Shown piece after piece: positions 1-6,086 of a stretch of DNA of 10,260 nucleotides. The position numbers were made by a program, and so were the translations under genes. The notes below the pieces were generated by a model, which worked only from the letters and a program-made list of their open reading frames with translations, ran no database searches and was not told where the DNA came from. Origin of the DNA: Candidatus Woesearchaeota archaeon (GTDB taxonomy: Archaea; Nanobdellota; Nanobdellia; Woesearchaeales; UBA12501); assembly GCA_014729495.1 (NCBI GenBank), contig WJJV01000068.1:1-10260 (forward strand), given 5' to 3'. Every line of letters begins with the position of its first letter. The first letter of the stretch is position 1.

Positions 1-328
1 CCACCCCTTCATTTCCTGTGGAAATTGATTTATATGAAAAAAATTCTTTATTATATTATTTAATAAAACATTTAATTAATTATAGGGTTCCATGAGAAAC
101 AAAGGGGTATGGATTATTTAAGGCCTTTCTGGTACTTTCAAATGCTGTTTAGACCTGTTTATATGGTATATGGATATTTTTTTATTACTCCCCAATACTA
201 AAAAACGAAACATTTATATATGTGATATGTATACCTCAGATAAATAAAAAGACAACCATTAGAGTGACGTGTCAAAAGGGGTTCTTATATATTAGATTTA
301 TCAATAATCTGAGGTATCAAAAGATAAA
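1..328. other. Intergenic control region upstream of TrmB-like regulator 1
   Basis: This stretch is AT-rich and holds no open frame that looks like a real gene; the longest short frames end within a few codons. It contains several TATA-like runs (near 27-36, 160-180, 212-220 and 284-294). The last two are suitably placed to drive the regulator at 329. An 11-base inverted repeat (231-241 and 307-317) brackets the second promoter and is listed separately. At the extreme left a minus-strand ATG (12-10) with a TATA-like element behind it could be the start of a gene running out of the window, but too little is visible to call it. Confidence 0.6.
212..317 (+). promoter_or_regulatory. Tandem TATA elements with an inverted-repeat operator candidate
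   Basis: Two TATA-like boxes lie at about 212-220 (TTTATATA core) and 284-294 (CTTATATATTA). The 11-base sequence ATACCTCAGAT at 231-241 recurs in inverted form, ATCTGAGGTAT, at 307-317. Each arm begins roughly 11-13 bases after one of the TATA boxes. The second arm would sit at the start site expected about 25 bases from the second box, and it overlaps a weak GAGGT ribosome site (311-315). This is a natural place for a repressor site, possibly for autoregulation by the TrmB-like protein. The arms are seen; the regulatory role is inferred. Confidence 0.45.
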
Positions 329-1129
329 ATGCTGGTTCAGAAACAATTTTTAGGCAAATTAAAAGACTTTGGACTCAACACATATGAAAGCAAACTCTGG
401 ACTGCTTTGCTTAGTAGGGGTGTTTCTACTGCTGGTGAGCTTTCTGATATTGCTAATGTTCCGAGGTCAAGGTCTTATGATGTTCTTGAAAGCCTGGAAA
501 AGAAAGGCTTCATAATAATGAAGATTGGTAAGCCGATAAAGTATATTGCAGTGCCCCCAGAAGAGGTTCTTGAGAGAGTAAAGAAGAACATCCAGGAGAA
601 TGCTGAAGCACAGACAACCATGCTCAACAGCCTCAAGGATTCTGATGTTCTCAAAGAGCTAAATATGCTTCATTCTCAGGGTGTTGACCTTGTAGAACCA
701 TCAGATCTGAGCGGAGCCCTGAAAGGAAGATCCTCTTTATATAATCATCTTGAATCAATGATAAAGAACGCAGACAGTTCTGTGATCATAGCAACAACAG
801 AGCAGGGTTTTATCAGAAAAGCAGAAAGTTTAAGACAAGCCATTAAGAAGGCAAATGAGAAAGGGGTGAAAGTAAGGATACTTGCTCCTGTTTCCAAAGA
901 GACAGAAAAGGTATCAAAGAACCTGTCAAGCATTGCTGATGTCAGGCTTTCTGATGATCTAAAGACAAGATTCTGTGTTGTTGATGAGAAAGAGATCACT
1001 TTCATGCTTCTTAATGATTCTGAGGTTCACCCCACATATGATGCAGGAGTTTGGGTCAATACATCTTTCTTTGCAAAAACCCTTCACAGGCTTTTTGATT
1101 CAGAATGGGGCAAAGCCAAGAACATTTGA
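329..1129 (+). CDS. TrmB-family transcriptional regulator, paralog 1
   Basis: A 266-residue DNA-binding regulator of the TrmB family, a group of archaeal regulators of sugar and central metabolism. Residues about 18-75 form the winged helix-turn-helix: a TALLSRGVSTAGELSD helix pair, then a recognition helix around NVPRSRSYDVLESLEKKGF and the wing KIGKPIKYIAVPP. A charged coiled-coil linker spans about 78-110. The C-terminal half (about 130-260) resembles the phospholipase D-like effector/dimer domain of TrmB, with VKVRILAP and the FCVVDEKEITFMLLN strand pair. Family length is about 250-350, so it looks complete. The start follows tandem promoters, with GAGGT 14 bases upstream. A paralog lies at 7980-8795 in the opposite orientation and shares a 115-base identical block. 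The ligand is unknown; the neighbour at 1307 gives no clue to targets. Confidence 0.9.
   Translation: MLVQKQFLGKLKDFGLNTYESKLWTALLSRGVSTAGELSDIANVPRSRSYDVLESLEKKGFIIMKIGKPIKYIAVPPEEVLERVKKNIQENAEAQTTMLNSLKDSDVLKELNMLHSQGVDLVEPSDLSGALKGRSSLYNHLESMIKNADSSVIIATTEQGFIRKAESLRQAIKKANEKGVKVRILAPVSKETEKVSKNLSSIADVRLSDDLKTRFCVVDEKEITFMLLNDSEVHPTYDAGVWVNTSFFAKTLHRLFDSEWGKAKNI
396..510 (+). repeat. 115-bp perfect inverted repeat, copy 1 (within TrmB-like gene 1)
   Basis: Bases 396-510 are identical, base for base, to the reverse complement of 8611-8725. The block encodes the helix-turn-helix from the Trp-Thr-Ala-Leu-Leu helix through Glu-Lys-Lys-Gly-Phe. Wobble positions are also identical. Extending to 555, the match continues in register with 7 mismatches by hand count (153 of 160), all in 511-524. 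A second identical stretch of 42 bases lies at 667-708 (matching 8413-8454). Outside these blocks the two genes have diverged much more. Confidence 0.95.
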
Positions 1130-1306
1130 TGCAGATATCACCCAATATTCAATAATATGCACTGTCCTTATTGATTCTTGATGATCACAAACATTTCTCT
1201 TTTATCAAATAAAAGAAAGATTTTTATATTCAAACACTTCATTCTAGATAATACACCATAAATATAATATATAATACCCAAAACATCAAAAAAAGAAGGT
1301 GATAAA
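1130..1306 (+). promoter_or_regulatory. Promoter region and strong ribosome site of the small coiled-coil gene
   Basis: There is no gene in this 177-base spacer. TATA-like runs occur at about 1221-1230 (TTTTTATATT) and 1263-1275 (TATAATATATAAT). A dyad TCTTTTAT-CAA-ATAAAAGA occupies 1198-1216, just before the first TATA run, and a weaker one pairs 1149-1155 with 1168-1174. These could be an operator or the terminator of the upstream regulator. AGGTGAT at 1297-1303 is fully complementary to the usual archaeal 16S rRNA 3' end and lies 3 bases before the ATG at 1307, which fixes that start. Confidence 0.5.
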
Positions 1307-1522
1307 ATGGCATTAGATCTTAGCGGCGTTATTCTGGCGATCATAATAGGGACTCTTGCAGCAATAGTCTACAGCCTGAGGATACTTGTCCTCTTGGAAA
1401 GAAGGATAGCAAGAGTGGATGTTAATATTGAAAGAATAGCCAGCAGAATTATGAAAGAGGAAGAGAAGATATCCAAGGAAGAGAAGAAGATCGAGAGGAT
1501 GCTCAAGAAGAAAAAGAAGTGA
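1307..1522 (+). CDS. Small membrane-anchored coiled-coil protein, unknown function
   Basis: A 71-residue protein that I do not recognise as a named family. Residues about 6-28 form one hydrophobic helix (VILAIIIGTLAAIVYSL), most likely a membrane anchor. The remainder, about 29-71, is a charged amphipathic helix with heptad-like spacing of Ile, Val and Leu (LLERRIARVDVNIERIASRI) and a very basic end of repeated Lys. The design suggests an inner-membrane anchor with a cytoplasmic coiled coil that could oligomerise or touch nucleic acid or acidic lipid; this is inference. It is convincing as a gene because of the perfect AGGTGAT ribosome site 3 bases before the ATG and its own promoter. It is transcribed alone, between the TrmB-like gene and the convergent prs. 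Confidence 0.75.
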   Translation: MALDLSGVILAIIIGTLAAIVYSLRILVLLERRIARVDVNIERIASRIMKEEEKISKEEKKIERMLKKKKK

Positions 1523-1526
1523 TCTG

Positions 1527-1558
1527 CTTTTATTATTTTAATTCAAAATTGTTTTTAT
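1527..1558 (+). terminator. T-rich termination region
   Basis: Immediately after the stop of the small coiled-coil gene the plus strand carries several T-runs (TTTTATTATTTTAA, then GTTTTTATT). Archaeal termination commonly uses such U-tracts without a hairpin. The region is convergent with prs, so it must end plus-strand transcription. No strong T-run follows prs on its own strand nearby. Confidence 0.4.
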
Positions 1559-1625
1559 TCAGAATGGCGCAAACCATTTTTCAAGACTAATTTTTACACC
1601 AATTACAGCAAAGTAGGCCAGCATA

Positions 1626-2498
1626 TCATTTTATCTCTTTTGTCAAAAGTTCTGAAATGTCTATCCTGCTGACCTCATTATGGATTGTGTTTGTTGAGAA
1701 AGCCTTTGCTCCCAGTCTCCTGATCTTCTTAAGAGCATTATCTGCGAATATTCCATGTGTGCAGATGCAGGTTATCTTTCGGATTCCCATCTTCCTGAGA
1801 TCCTTTATGACCTCCATCATAGTATGCCCTGTGCTTATCACATCATCAACTATTATTATATCCTTGTTCTTGATATCCTGCCTTTCTTTCACCTTTATCC
1901 TGACGGTCTCAGGCCCGTAACGATGCTTTCTCAGCACATCGCTTTCGCATCCGACCAGTTTGGCAACGCTTCTGGCCCACTGGTAGGATTCTTCATCAGG
2001 GCCAAAAACAAAAGGATTCCTGAAGTTTTTCTTGATGAAATCTGCTATTGGAAGGACTGCTGTGATCTTCTTTGTCTTCATCTTGTATATCACATCAAGG
2101 CTCTTGAACCTGTGAAGATGCGGATCAACAGTAACAAGCCCGTCAAAACATCTGTTGAAGAGCTTGGCTATTATCCTGCTGCTGACTGCTTCGCCATCCC
2201 TGAATCTCTTGTCCTGCCTCATATAGCAGAGGTAAGGCGCGACAAGCACAACCTTCTTTGCCCCCAGATCCTTTGCTGTATATGCTGCAAGAATAACCTG
2301 CGTGATCTTTGCATCAGGATCATCCAGGCTCCTGAAAAGAAAAACCTTCTTTCCTTTGAGGTCTGCATTGAACTGTATGTATGATTCTTTATCAGGGAAC
2401 TGCTTCAGCTCAAGCTCAGAGAATTCCACACCTGCTTTTTTCGCCACATTCCTGGCCAGACCCTTTGACTCAGGAAAGCCTATGATGATCTTTTTCAT
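1626..2498 (-). CDS. prs: Ribose-phosphate pyrophosphokinase (PRPP synthetase)
   Basis: Makes 5-phosphoribosyl 1-pyrophosphate from ribose 5-phosphate and ATP, in the cytoplasm, for purine, pyrimidine, His, Trp and NAD synthesis. At 290 residues it has the usual archaeal length (about 280-300). Visible landmarks are the ATP-binding flexible loop YMRQDKRFRDGE (92-103), the DPHLHR segment (125-130) with its conserved histidine, and the PRPP/ribose-phosphate loop IIIVDDVISTGHT (214-226) with the paired aspartates. The early FPDGE motif reads FPDKES here (35-40), a departure from the classic Gly-Glu, though the rest of the active site is intact. Its ATG overlaps the stop of tfe (ATGA), so the two are cotranscribed and probably translationally coupled. 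Confidence 0.95.
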   Translation of the reverse strand: MKKIIIGFPESKGLARNVAKKAGVEFSELELKQFPDKESYIQFNADLKGKKVFLFRSLDDPDAKITQVILAAYTAKDLGAKKVVLVAPYLCYMRQDKRFRDGEAVSSRIIAKLFNRCFDGLVTVDPHLHRFKSLDVIYKMKTKKITAVLPIADFIKKNFRNPFVFGPDEESYQWARSVAKLVGCESDVLRKHRYGPETVRIKVKERQDIKNKDIIIVDDVISTGHTMMEVIKDLRKMGIRKITCICTHGIFADNALKKIRRLGAKAFSTNTIHNEVSRIDISELLTKEIK

Positions 2499-3001
2499 TT
2501 CTTCTTGAGCTCTTTCTCTAGCTCTTTGATGTCTTTCTCTATCTCTTTTATCTTATCAGAATTATTGTCCATCTCCATAAGACCACCGCACTCTGGGCAT
2601 TTGAACTGGAAGTCCACTGCCTGATCAAAATTAAGACGCATGCATTTGCTGGGGCACACATAGAACTGGCTGTCCTTCTCCCTGTCCAGCCTTTCCCTGA
2701 GCTGATGCACCTTCTTCTTCTTGAGGTTCACAGCAAGAAGCTTAATGTTCTTGTTCTTGAAGGTCCAGTAATATATATACCATCCCTTCACCTTGTCCTT
2801 TTTCCTTATGAAAGAGACAAGATTGGACTTGTAAAGCCTGTAAAGCATGTTCCTTGTGGCATTCACCTCTTTTCCTATCTTTTCCGCAAGCTTGAATTCA
2901 GAAACATTCTTCTTATTCTTTAGAGCCTTCACAAGAGGAATCACATCTTCTCCTGCGACCTCAGTGATGACCTCTTCAAGAAGCTTGTTGGACAGTTTCA
3001 T
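2495..3001 (-). CDS. tfe: Transcription factor E, alpha subunit (TFE)
   Basis: Archaeal homologue of the TFIIE alpha N-terminal half. It joins RNA polymerase, TBP and TFB and helps promoter melting. Counting from the chosen start (168 residues), a winged helix spans about 5-85 (the conserved patch around MLYRLYKSNLVSF and WYIYYW), a charged helix about 90-112, and a zinc ribbon 116-138 with Cys116, Cys120, Cys135 and Cys138. The first knuckle is C-x3-C rather than the usual C-x2-C, while the second is CPEC. A Lys/Glu-rich helix ends the protein. An in-frame ATG seven codons upstream (3022) exists, but GGAGGG at 3016-3011 sits 9 bases before the ATG at 3001 and lies inside the longer reading, so 3001 is preferred. 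It is first in an operon with prs. Confidence 0.92.
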   Translation of the reverse strand: MKLSNKLLEEVITEVAGEDVIPLVKALKNKKNVSEFKLAEKIGKEVNATRNMLYRLYKSNLVSFIRKKDKVKGWYIYYWTFKNKNIKLLAVNLKKKKVHQLRERLDREKDSQFYVCPSKCMRLNFDQAVDFQFKCPECGGLMEMDNNSDKIKEIEKDIKELEKELKKK

Positions 3002-3009
3002 ATTTAAAT

Positions 3010-3028
3010 GCCCTCCAGACAAGGTCTG
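3010..3028 (-). promoter_or_regulatory. Hairpin abutting the tfe ribosome site
   Basis: On the minus strand CAGAC-CTT-GTCTG forms a perfect 5-bp stem with a 3-base loop, and its last G is the first base of the GGAGGG ribosome site. A stem at this point would influence access to the site. It is short and may be chance. Confidence 0.35.
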
Positions 3029-3083
3029 TAATCAGGTACTCTGTATCCCTTTAAATCATGCAAAGTGCATTTGCCAGCCAAAA

Positions 3084-3095
3084 CCATATATACTT
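3084..3095 (-). promoter_or_regulatory. tfe-prs promoter TATA box
   Basis: The minus strand reads AAGTATATATGG here. A start about 25 bases downstream (near 3064) would give a leader of about 60 bases ending in the GGAGGG ribosome site of tfe. It is the best TATA match upstream of the operon. Confidence 0.5.
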
Positions 3096-3221
3096 TCTGA
3101 CTGTATCTCTTTTTAAAACTTTCGTTTCTTATGAGGTGTATCGACATTCCCTAGTATCTGTATAATGCCCTGAAACCATTATCCAGTCTTGCAGCATTTT
3201 TTAGCCACTTTATTATAAAAA

Positions 3222-3300
3222 CATTTATAAATGGGTCCAAATCCCACAGGAAGAGGGGATTCAAAGCTGCATAATCCACAATAAAAAGCCATATAAATAG
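3222..3300 (+). promoter_or_regulatory. Tandem TATA boxes for rpl34e-rpl14e
   Basis: TTTATAAA occurs at 3224-3231 and CATATAAATAG at 3290-3300. The second predicts a start near 3320 and a leader of about 28 bases carrying GAGGT (3337-3341), 6 bases before the ATG at 3348. The first would give a leader of about 95 bases containing part of the alternative stems at 3240-3277. Two promoters for a ribosomal protein operon are plausible but not proven. Confidence 0.45.
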
Positions 3301-3347
3301 CTTAAAACCATTTATGCAGGCTATTTGGCTCCTAATGAGGTTCAAAA

Positions 3348-3635
3348 ATGCCATCAGGCAAACACAAATCAAGGACACTGAGAAGGGTATTCAGAAGAGT
3401 TCCATCAGGAGATACAAGGATTCAGTACAAGAAGAGGAATCCAGGCAAGGCTGTGTGTATCAGCTGCGGCGATGAGCTCAAAGGAGTGCCTCTCAGGAAG
3501 CCCTCTAAGATAAAGAATATTCCCAAGAGCAGCAGGAGACCTGAAAGGCCTTTTGGCGGCAATCTTTGCTCAGCCTGCTCAAGGAAAGAGATAATAAGAA
3601 GAACAAGATCAGCTCCTCAAGGCTCAGAGGAATAA
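3348..3635 (+). CDS. rpl34e: Large-subunit ribosomal protein L34e (eL34)
   Basis: A 95-residue protein of the archaeal/eukaryotic large ribosomal subunit. It has the very basic N-terminus (RTLRRVFRRVPSG), a zinc-binding pair CISC (Cys37, Cys40) and CSAC (Cys74, Cys77), and the family patch RPFGGNLCSAC with the basic tail KEIIRRTR. Length matches archaeal L34e (about 85-95). The start is supported by GAGGT 6 bases upstream. It is followed after 52 bases by L14e, the pairing common in archaeal ribosomal clusters, although the cytidylate kinase and Cbf5 often found with them are absent here. Confidence 0.95.
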   Translation: MPSGKHKSRTLRRVFRRVPSGDTRIQYKKRNPGKAVCISCGDELKGVPLRKPSKIKNIPKSSRRPERPFGGNLCSACSRKEIIRRTRSAPQGSEE

Positions 3636-3639
3636 AACA

Positions 3640-3671
3640 CTCAGGTCCTGAGGCAACATAACTTTCAAGTT
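3640..3671 (+). other. Two small dyads in the rpl34e-rpl14e spacer
   Basis: CTCAG-GTC-CTGAG (3640-3652) and AACTT-TC-AAGTT (3660-3671) lie back to back between the L34e stop and the L14e ribosome site. They could be processing or translational control stems within the operon transcript. Both are short, so support is modest. Confidence 0.35.
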
Positions 3672-3687
3672 CATAAAAGGTGCCAAG

Positions 3688-4140
3688 ATGATTGACATAG
3701 GAAGAGTTTGCGTTAAGATTGCAGGAAGAGATGCAGGCAAGACATGTGTAGTGGTTGATTTGCTTGACAACAGCAAGGTTCTCATAGATGGGGATACACG
3801 GAGGAGGAAAAGCAATGTTAAACACCTTGAACCTCTTGAAAGCACAATAAAGATAAAGAAAGGAGCAACACATGCTGATGTCGCCAAAGAGCTCAAGAAG
3901 ATTGGTGTTGAATCAAGAGAGACAAAATCAAAAAAATCTGCAGAAAAGCCAAAGAAGCAGAGAGGGAAAAAGAAAACTGCTGAAAAAGCAGAAGACAAGG
4001 AACCAGAAAAAAAGCAGGTGAAGAAAGGAGAAAAGAAACCTGAAGCAAAGCAAGAGGAAAAAGCTGAAGGCAAGAAAGATGCCAAATCAGATTCAAATGA
4101 GAAAAAAGCTGAAAAGAAAACACCATCTAAAAAATCCTAG
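3688..4140 (+). CDS. rpl14e: Large-subunit ribosomal protein L14e (eL14) with a long lysine-rich tail
   Basis: Residues 1 to about 76 are the KOW-type beta barrel of eL14: IGRVCVKIAGRDAGKTCVVVD at the start, then LIDG, and VKHLEPL. Archaeal L14e normally stops near this point (about 75-95 residues). Here a further 74 residues follow, of low complexity, with 28 Lys and 13 Glu by hand count and no hydrophobic core. The extension recalls the Lys/Ala-rich tail of eukaryotic eL14 and could lie along rRNA on the subunit surface; that is inference. AAGGTG (3677-3682) lies 5 bases before the ATG. The reading frame is intact to a TAG, and the tail uses ordinary codons, so it is not a frameshift artefact of the core domain. 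Confidence 0.9.
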   Translation: MIDIGRVCVKIAGRDAGKTCVVVDLLDNSKVLIDGDTRRRKSNVKHLEPLESTIKIKKGATHADVAKELKKIGVESRETKSKKSAEKPKKQRGKKKTAEKAEDKEPEKKQVKKGEKKPEAKQEEKAEGKKDAKSDSNEKKAEKKTPSKKS

Positions 4141-4202
4141 TTCTTAATATCTCTTCTACATAAAACAATAATTACATAAAACAATAACTCAATCTGGAGG
4201 GG
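4141..4202. other. Convergent spacer with a 16-bp tandem duplication
   Basis: The spacer separates rpl14e from the convergent pheT. TACATAAAACAATAAT (4157-4172) is repeated directly as TACATAAAACAATAAC (4173-4188), 15 of 16 bases the same. Read on the minus strand each unit contains TTGTTTTA, so the pair may supply T-rich termination signal for the pheS-pheT operon. CTGGAGGGG at 4194-4202 looks like a ribosome site but has no open frame after it. Confidence 0.6.
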
Positions 4203-5861
4203 TTATCTCTGAATGGCTTCATGCAGGTCACTCAGATTCAGCTCAAAACAAGAAACAGGCATATCTAGATCAAAATTCTCCAGAACATTTGGATGTATCT
4301 CTCCTATGTATGCCACATCCTTGCCTTTCACAGAGACCCTTCCTACTCTGCCAGGGATAAATGAATCATGTTCTGTCTCAGAGATACTGTAATCTATATC
4401 AAGCATCCTCATCAAGAAATCCAGGACCTGCTTTATCTCTGTGAATCCTGCTGTTCTGCTGCACAGCATAACCCCAAGCCGGACAGCTTCGCTGACTCCG
4501 CTCTCAGTCCGGTTCTTCTTATCCTTCTTGAATATTGTCCCTATGTTGAATATTCTCTGAGGATATTCGTTGTGCTTGTTATCCTTAAGGACACTCAAAA
4601 GGCTTGGTATGATCCACTTTCGCAAGGAATTGTATTCGCTGCTGACAGGATCTATCAGTTCCACAACACCCATGTCAACATTGCACATGCCTGTCTGAAC
4701 ATCCTTGTCTATAAGATTATATGTGTTTGTCTCTATAAGGCCGAGTCCTGTCAGGGCTTCAGCTGCCTTGCGCGCAAAAACATTCAGTTCATCCTCCTGG
4801 CCTATAGTGGAGACCTGAGGGATATCCTCTTTCAGATTCTCGTAGCCGTATGCTATTGCTATGTCTTCAGCAAGATCTGCCTGGTGGAGTATGTCAGCCC
4901 TGTAGGCAGGTACAAGGACATTCTTCTTCTCATAGCCATAACCCATCCTCTCCAGCAGTCGCTTTGCCTCAGACTCTTTTATGGACAGGCCAATTCTCCT
5001 GTTGATATAGTCCAGGTCCAGCTTCATCTTTTTCGGAGAAAGATTTGGGGTTGTCAATTTCCTGTCAGGATACTCCAGATCCATTGAGTATATCTTCCCT
5101 CCCATGTCAGACAATGCGGTCACGATAATATTCAGGCATATGCTCAGAACATCAAAGTCAAATCCTGAGCATTCCACAAACACTTCTTTTGTCTCTTCTG
5201 TGATCTTTCCTGTGTCATGAGAATTGGTTATTGGAGTCATGCTTAGTATCTTTCCTTCTGAGTCCCTGAAGAAAGCGAACTTGTCAAGCCCCTCCATGAG
5301 ATGGGCATATTCCCTTCCTGCAGGATGCTTGCTTAGGATTTCGAGTCCGGTCATCTCCCTGTCAGACTCAAGCGGGATGAATCTCACCTTTTTTGGGTCA
5401 CCTGCAAAGAAATATACAGGCGGCTTTATCCTCTCATAAGGGTATATGCCTATCGCTGCCTTCTTCCTGTTCCTTCCGTAAGTGACATGGAGCTTCTCCT
5501 GTATCTGCACGATCTCCCTTATCTTTTCGTCATCAAATCTGAGATTTTTGATAATTGCGCACGCAGTGTAAGGCCTGATATCCTTAAGTGATTTGTCTAT
5601 CACCACCTTTTCTCCTGACTTTTCCACCTTGAATTCTGCCATGCCTTTTTTTGTGCCCACAAAAGTAGAGAATGCTCTTGAGAATCCCTGTTCTGAAAGC
5701 ATGTCAGGCCTGTTAGGAAAGACCTCTACATGTATCTCATTCCCTTCTATGCTCTCAAGGTCTGTTCCCAGATAGCTTATCCTCTCCTTGAGCTTCTCTT
5801 CGCTAAGCTTCTTTCCGACAAGCTTCTCAAAGACCTTCTTGTTCAGTATTATTGTAGGCAT
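4203..5861 (-). CDS. pheT: Phenylalanine--tRNA ligase beta subunit
   Basis: Partner of PheS in the alpha2-beta2 enzyme that charges tRNA-Phe. At 552 residues it is the shorter archaeal/eukaryotic form, lacking the bacterial N-terminal tRNA-binding domain and C-terminal anticodon domain. Order of domains: N-terminal segment with EVFPNRPDMLS (about 46-56); B3/B4 editing-type domain about 95-250, including GIYPYERIKPP and TPITNSHDTGK; B5 domain about 275-345 ending in DLAEDIAIAYGYENL; and the inactive synthetase-like core about 355-550, with the ETNTYNLID and HPNVLENF-type patches. It is last in the operon, 36 bases after the 62-residue gene. The ribosome site is weak (AGGAA about 10 bases upstream), suggesting it depends on translation of the genes ahead of it. 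Confidence 0.95.
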   Translation of the reverse strand: MPTIILNKKVFEKLVGKKLSEEKLKERISYLGTDLESIEGNEIHVEVFPNRPDMLSEQGFSRAFSTFVGTKKGMAEFKVEKSGEKVVIDKSLKDIRPYTACAIIKNLRFDDEKIREIVQIQEKLHVTYGRNRKKAAIGIYPYERIKPPVYFFAGDPKKVRFIPLESDREMTGLEILSKHPAGREYAHLMEGLDKFAFFRDSEGKILSMTPITNSHDTGKITEETKEVFVECSGFDFDVLSICLNIIVTALSDMGGKIYSMDLEYPDRKLTTPNLSPKKMKLDLDYINRRIGLSIKESEAKRLLERMGYGYEKKNVLVPAYRADILHQADLAEDIAIAYGYENLKEDIPQVSTIGQEDELNVFARKAAEALTGLGLIETNTYNLIDKDVQTGMCNVDMGVVELIDPVSSEYNSLRKWIIPSLLSVLKDNKHNEYPQRIFNIGTIFKKDKKNRTESGVSEAVRLGVMLCSRTAGFTEIKQVLDFLMRMLDIDYSISETEHDSFIPGRVGRVSVKGKDVAYIGEIHPNVLENFDLDMPVSCFELNLSDLHEAIQR

Positions 5862-5897
5862 TTTGAACTGTTCCTGACACTATTATCCTTCTGGTCA

Positions 5898-6086
5898 TTA
5901 ATCTGTTTTGTTGCTGTCTTCTCCTTTCTTAGGAGGCTTAAGGTTTTTATGTACAATCACGAGCTCTGGATTGCCATTGCCTCCTCCAAGCCTTATGATT
6001 GTGTTGTTGTCTTTCTTCAATCCCTCGAGTTTTTTGATAAACTCGTCAATGCTATTATCTCCTAGTGTCAACTGCATGTTTTGCAT
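5898..6086 (-). CDS. Small hypothetical protein between pheS and pheT (62 residues)
   Basis: I do not recognise the family. The first part (about 5-25) contains an amphipathic helix, DEFIKKLEGLKKDN. The middle has a strand-turn-strand look: NTIIRLGGGNGNPELVIVH, with a glycine-rich turn. The end is polar and charged (KPPKKGEDSNKTD) and probably disordered. There is no membrane segment and no cysteine. The start at 6086 is preferred over an ATG three codons later because GAGGGGT (6100-6094) lies 7 bases before it. It overlaps the end of the 87-residue gene by 32 bases in another frame, a sign of translational coupling. Its place inside the pheS-pheT operon is seen; a link to tRNA charging is only a possibility. 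Confidence 0.65.
   Translation of the reverse strand: MQNMQLTLGDNSIDEFIKKLEGLKKDNNTIIRLGGGNGNPELVIVHKNLKPPKKGEDSNKTD

Larger units (their letters stand above)
3002..3347. other. Divergent promoter spacer between tfe and rpl34e
   Basis: No believable gene lies in these 346 bases. It carries the tfe promoter to the left and rpl34e promoters to the right. The middle (3110-3215) shows nothing recognisable. Around 3231-3277 there are mutually exclusive short stems: AATCCC (3240-3245) with GGGATT (3256-3261), or GGATT (3257-3261) with AATCC (3273-3277). A piece near 3233-3246 resembles a tRNA T-arm but has no matching acceptor or anticodon arms, so no tRNA is called. Confidence 0.6.

Noticed and set aside
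1..36. Possible start of a minus-strand gene leaving the window on the left
   Set aside because: Only four codons would be visible (ATG at 12-10), and the TATA-to-ATG spacing is short for a leaderless gene with no ribosome site.
1554..1575. Short echo of the TrmB-like gene 1 end (ATTCAGAATGG-GCAAA) in the spacer, suggesting a gene remnant
   Set aside because: The match to about 1098-1116 is only 17 of 19 bases and does not extend; such a match is expected by chance in 10 kb of AT-rich sequence.
1755..2384. Plus-strand open frame of 209 codons
   Set aside because: It lies wholly antisense to prs, has no family resemblance, is cysteine- and leucine-rich in the manner of antisense frames, and has no ribosome site.
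3002..3022. Upstream ATG giving a 175-residue TFE
   Set aside because: The good GGAGGG ribosome site lies within that extension and serves the ATG at 3001; the added residues do not match the family.
3233..3247. tRNA T-arm-like TGGGTCCAAATCCCA
   Set aside because: The loop lacks the TTC of a T-loop and no acceptor, D or anticodon arm can be built around it, so it is not a tRNA or split tRNA half on present evidence.
3624..4126. Minus-strand Phe/Ser/Leu-rich frames opposite L14e
   Set aside because: These are shadows produced by the lysine-rich tail of L14e.
4368..5087. Plus-strand open frame of 239 codons
   Set aside because: It is antisense to pheT, whose domains account for the whole stretch; the composition is typical of a reverse-strand shadow.
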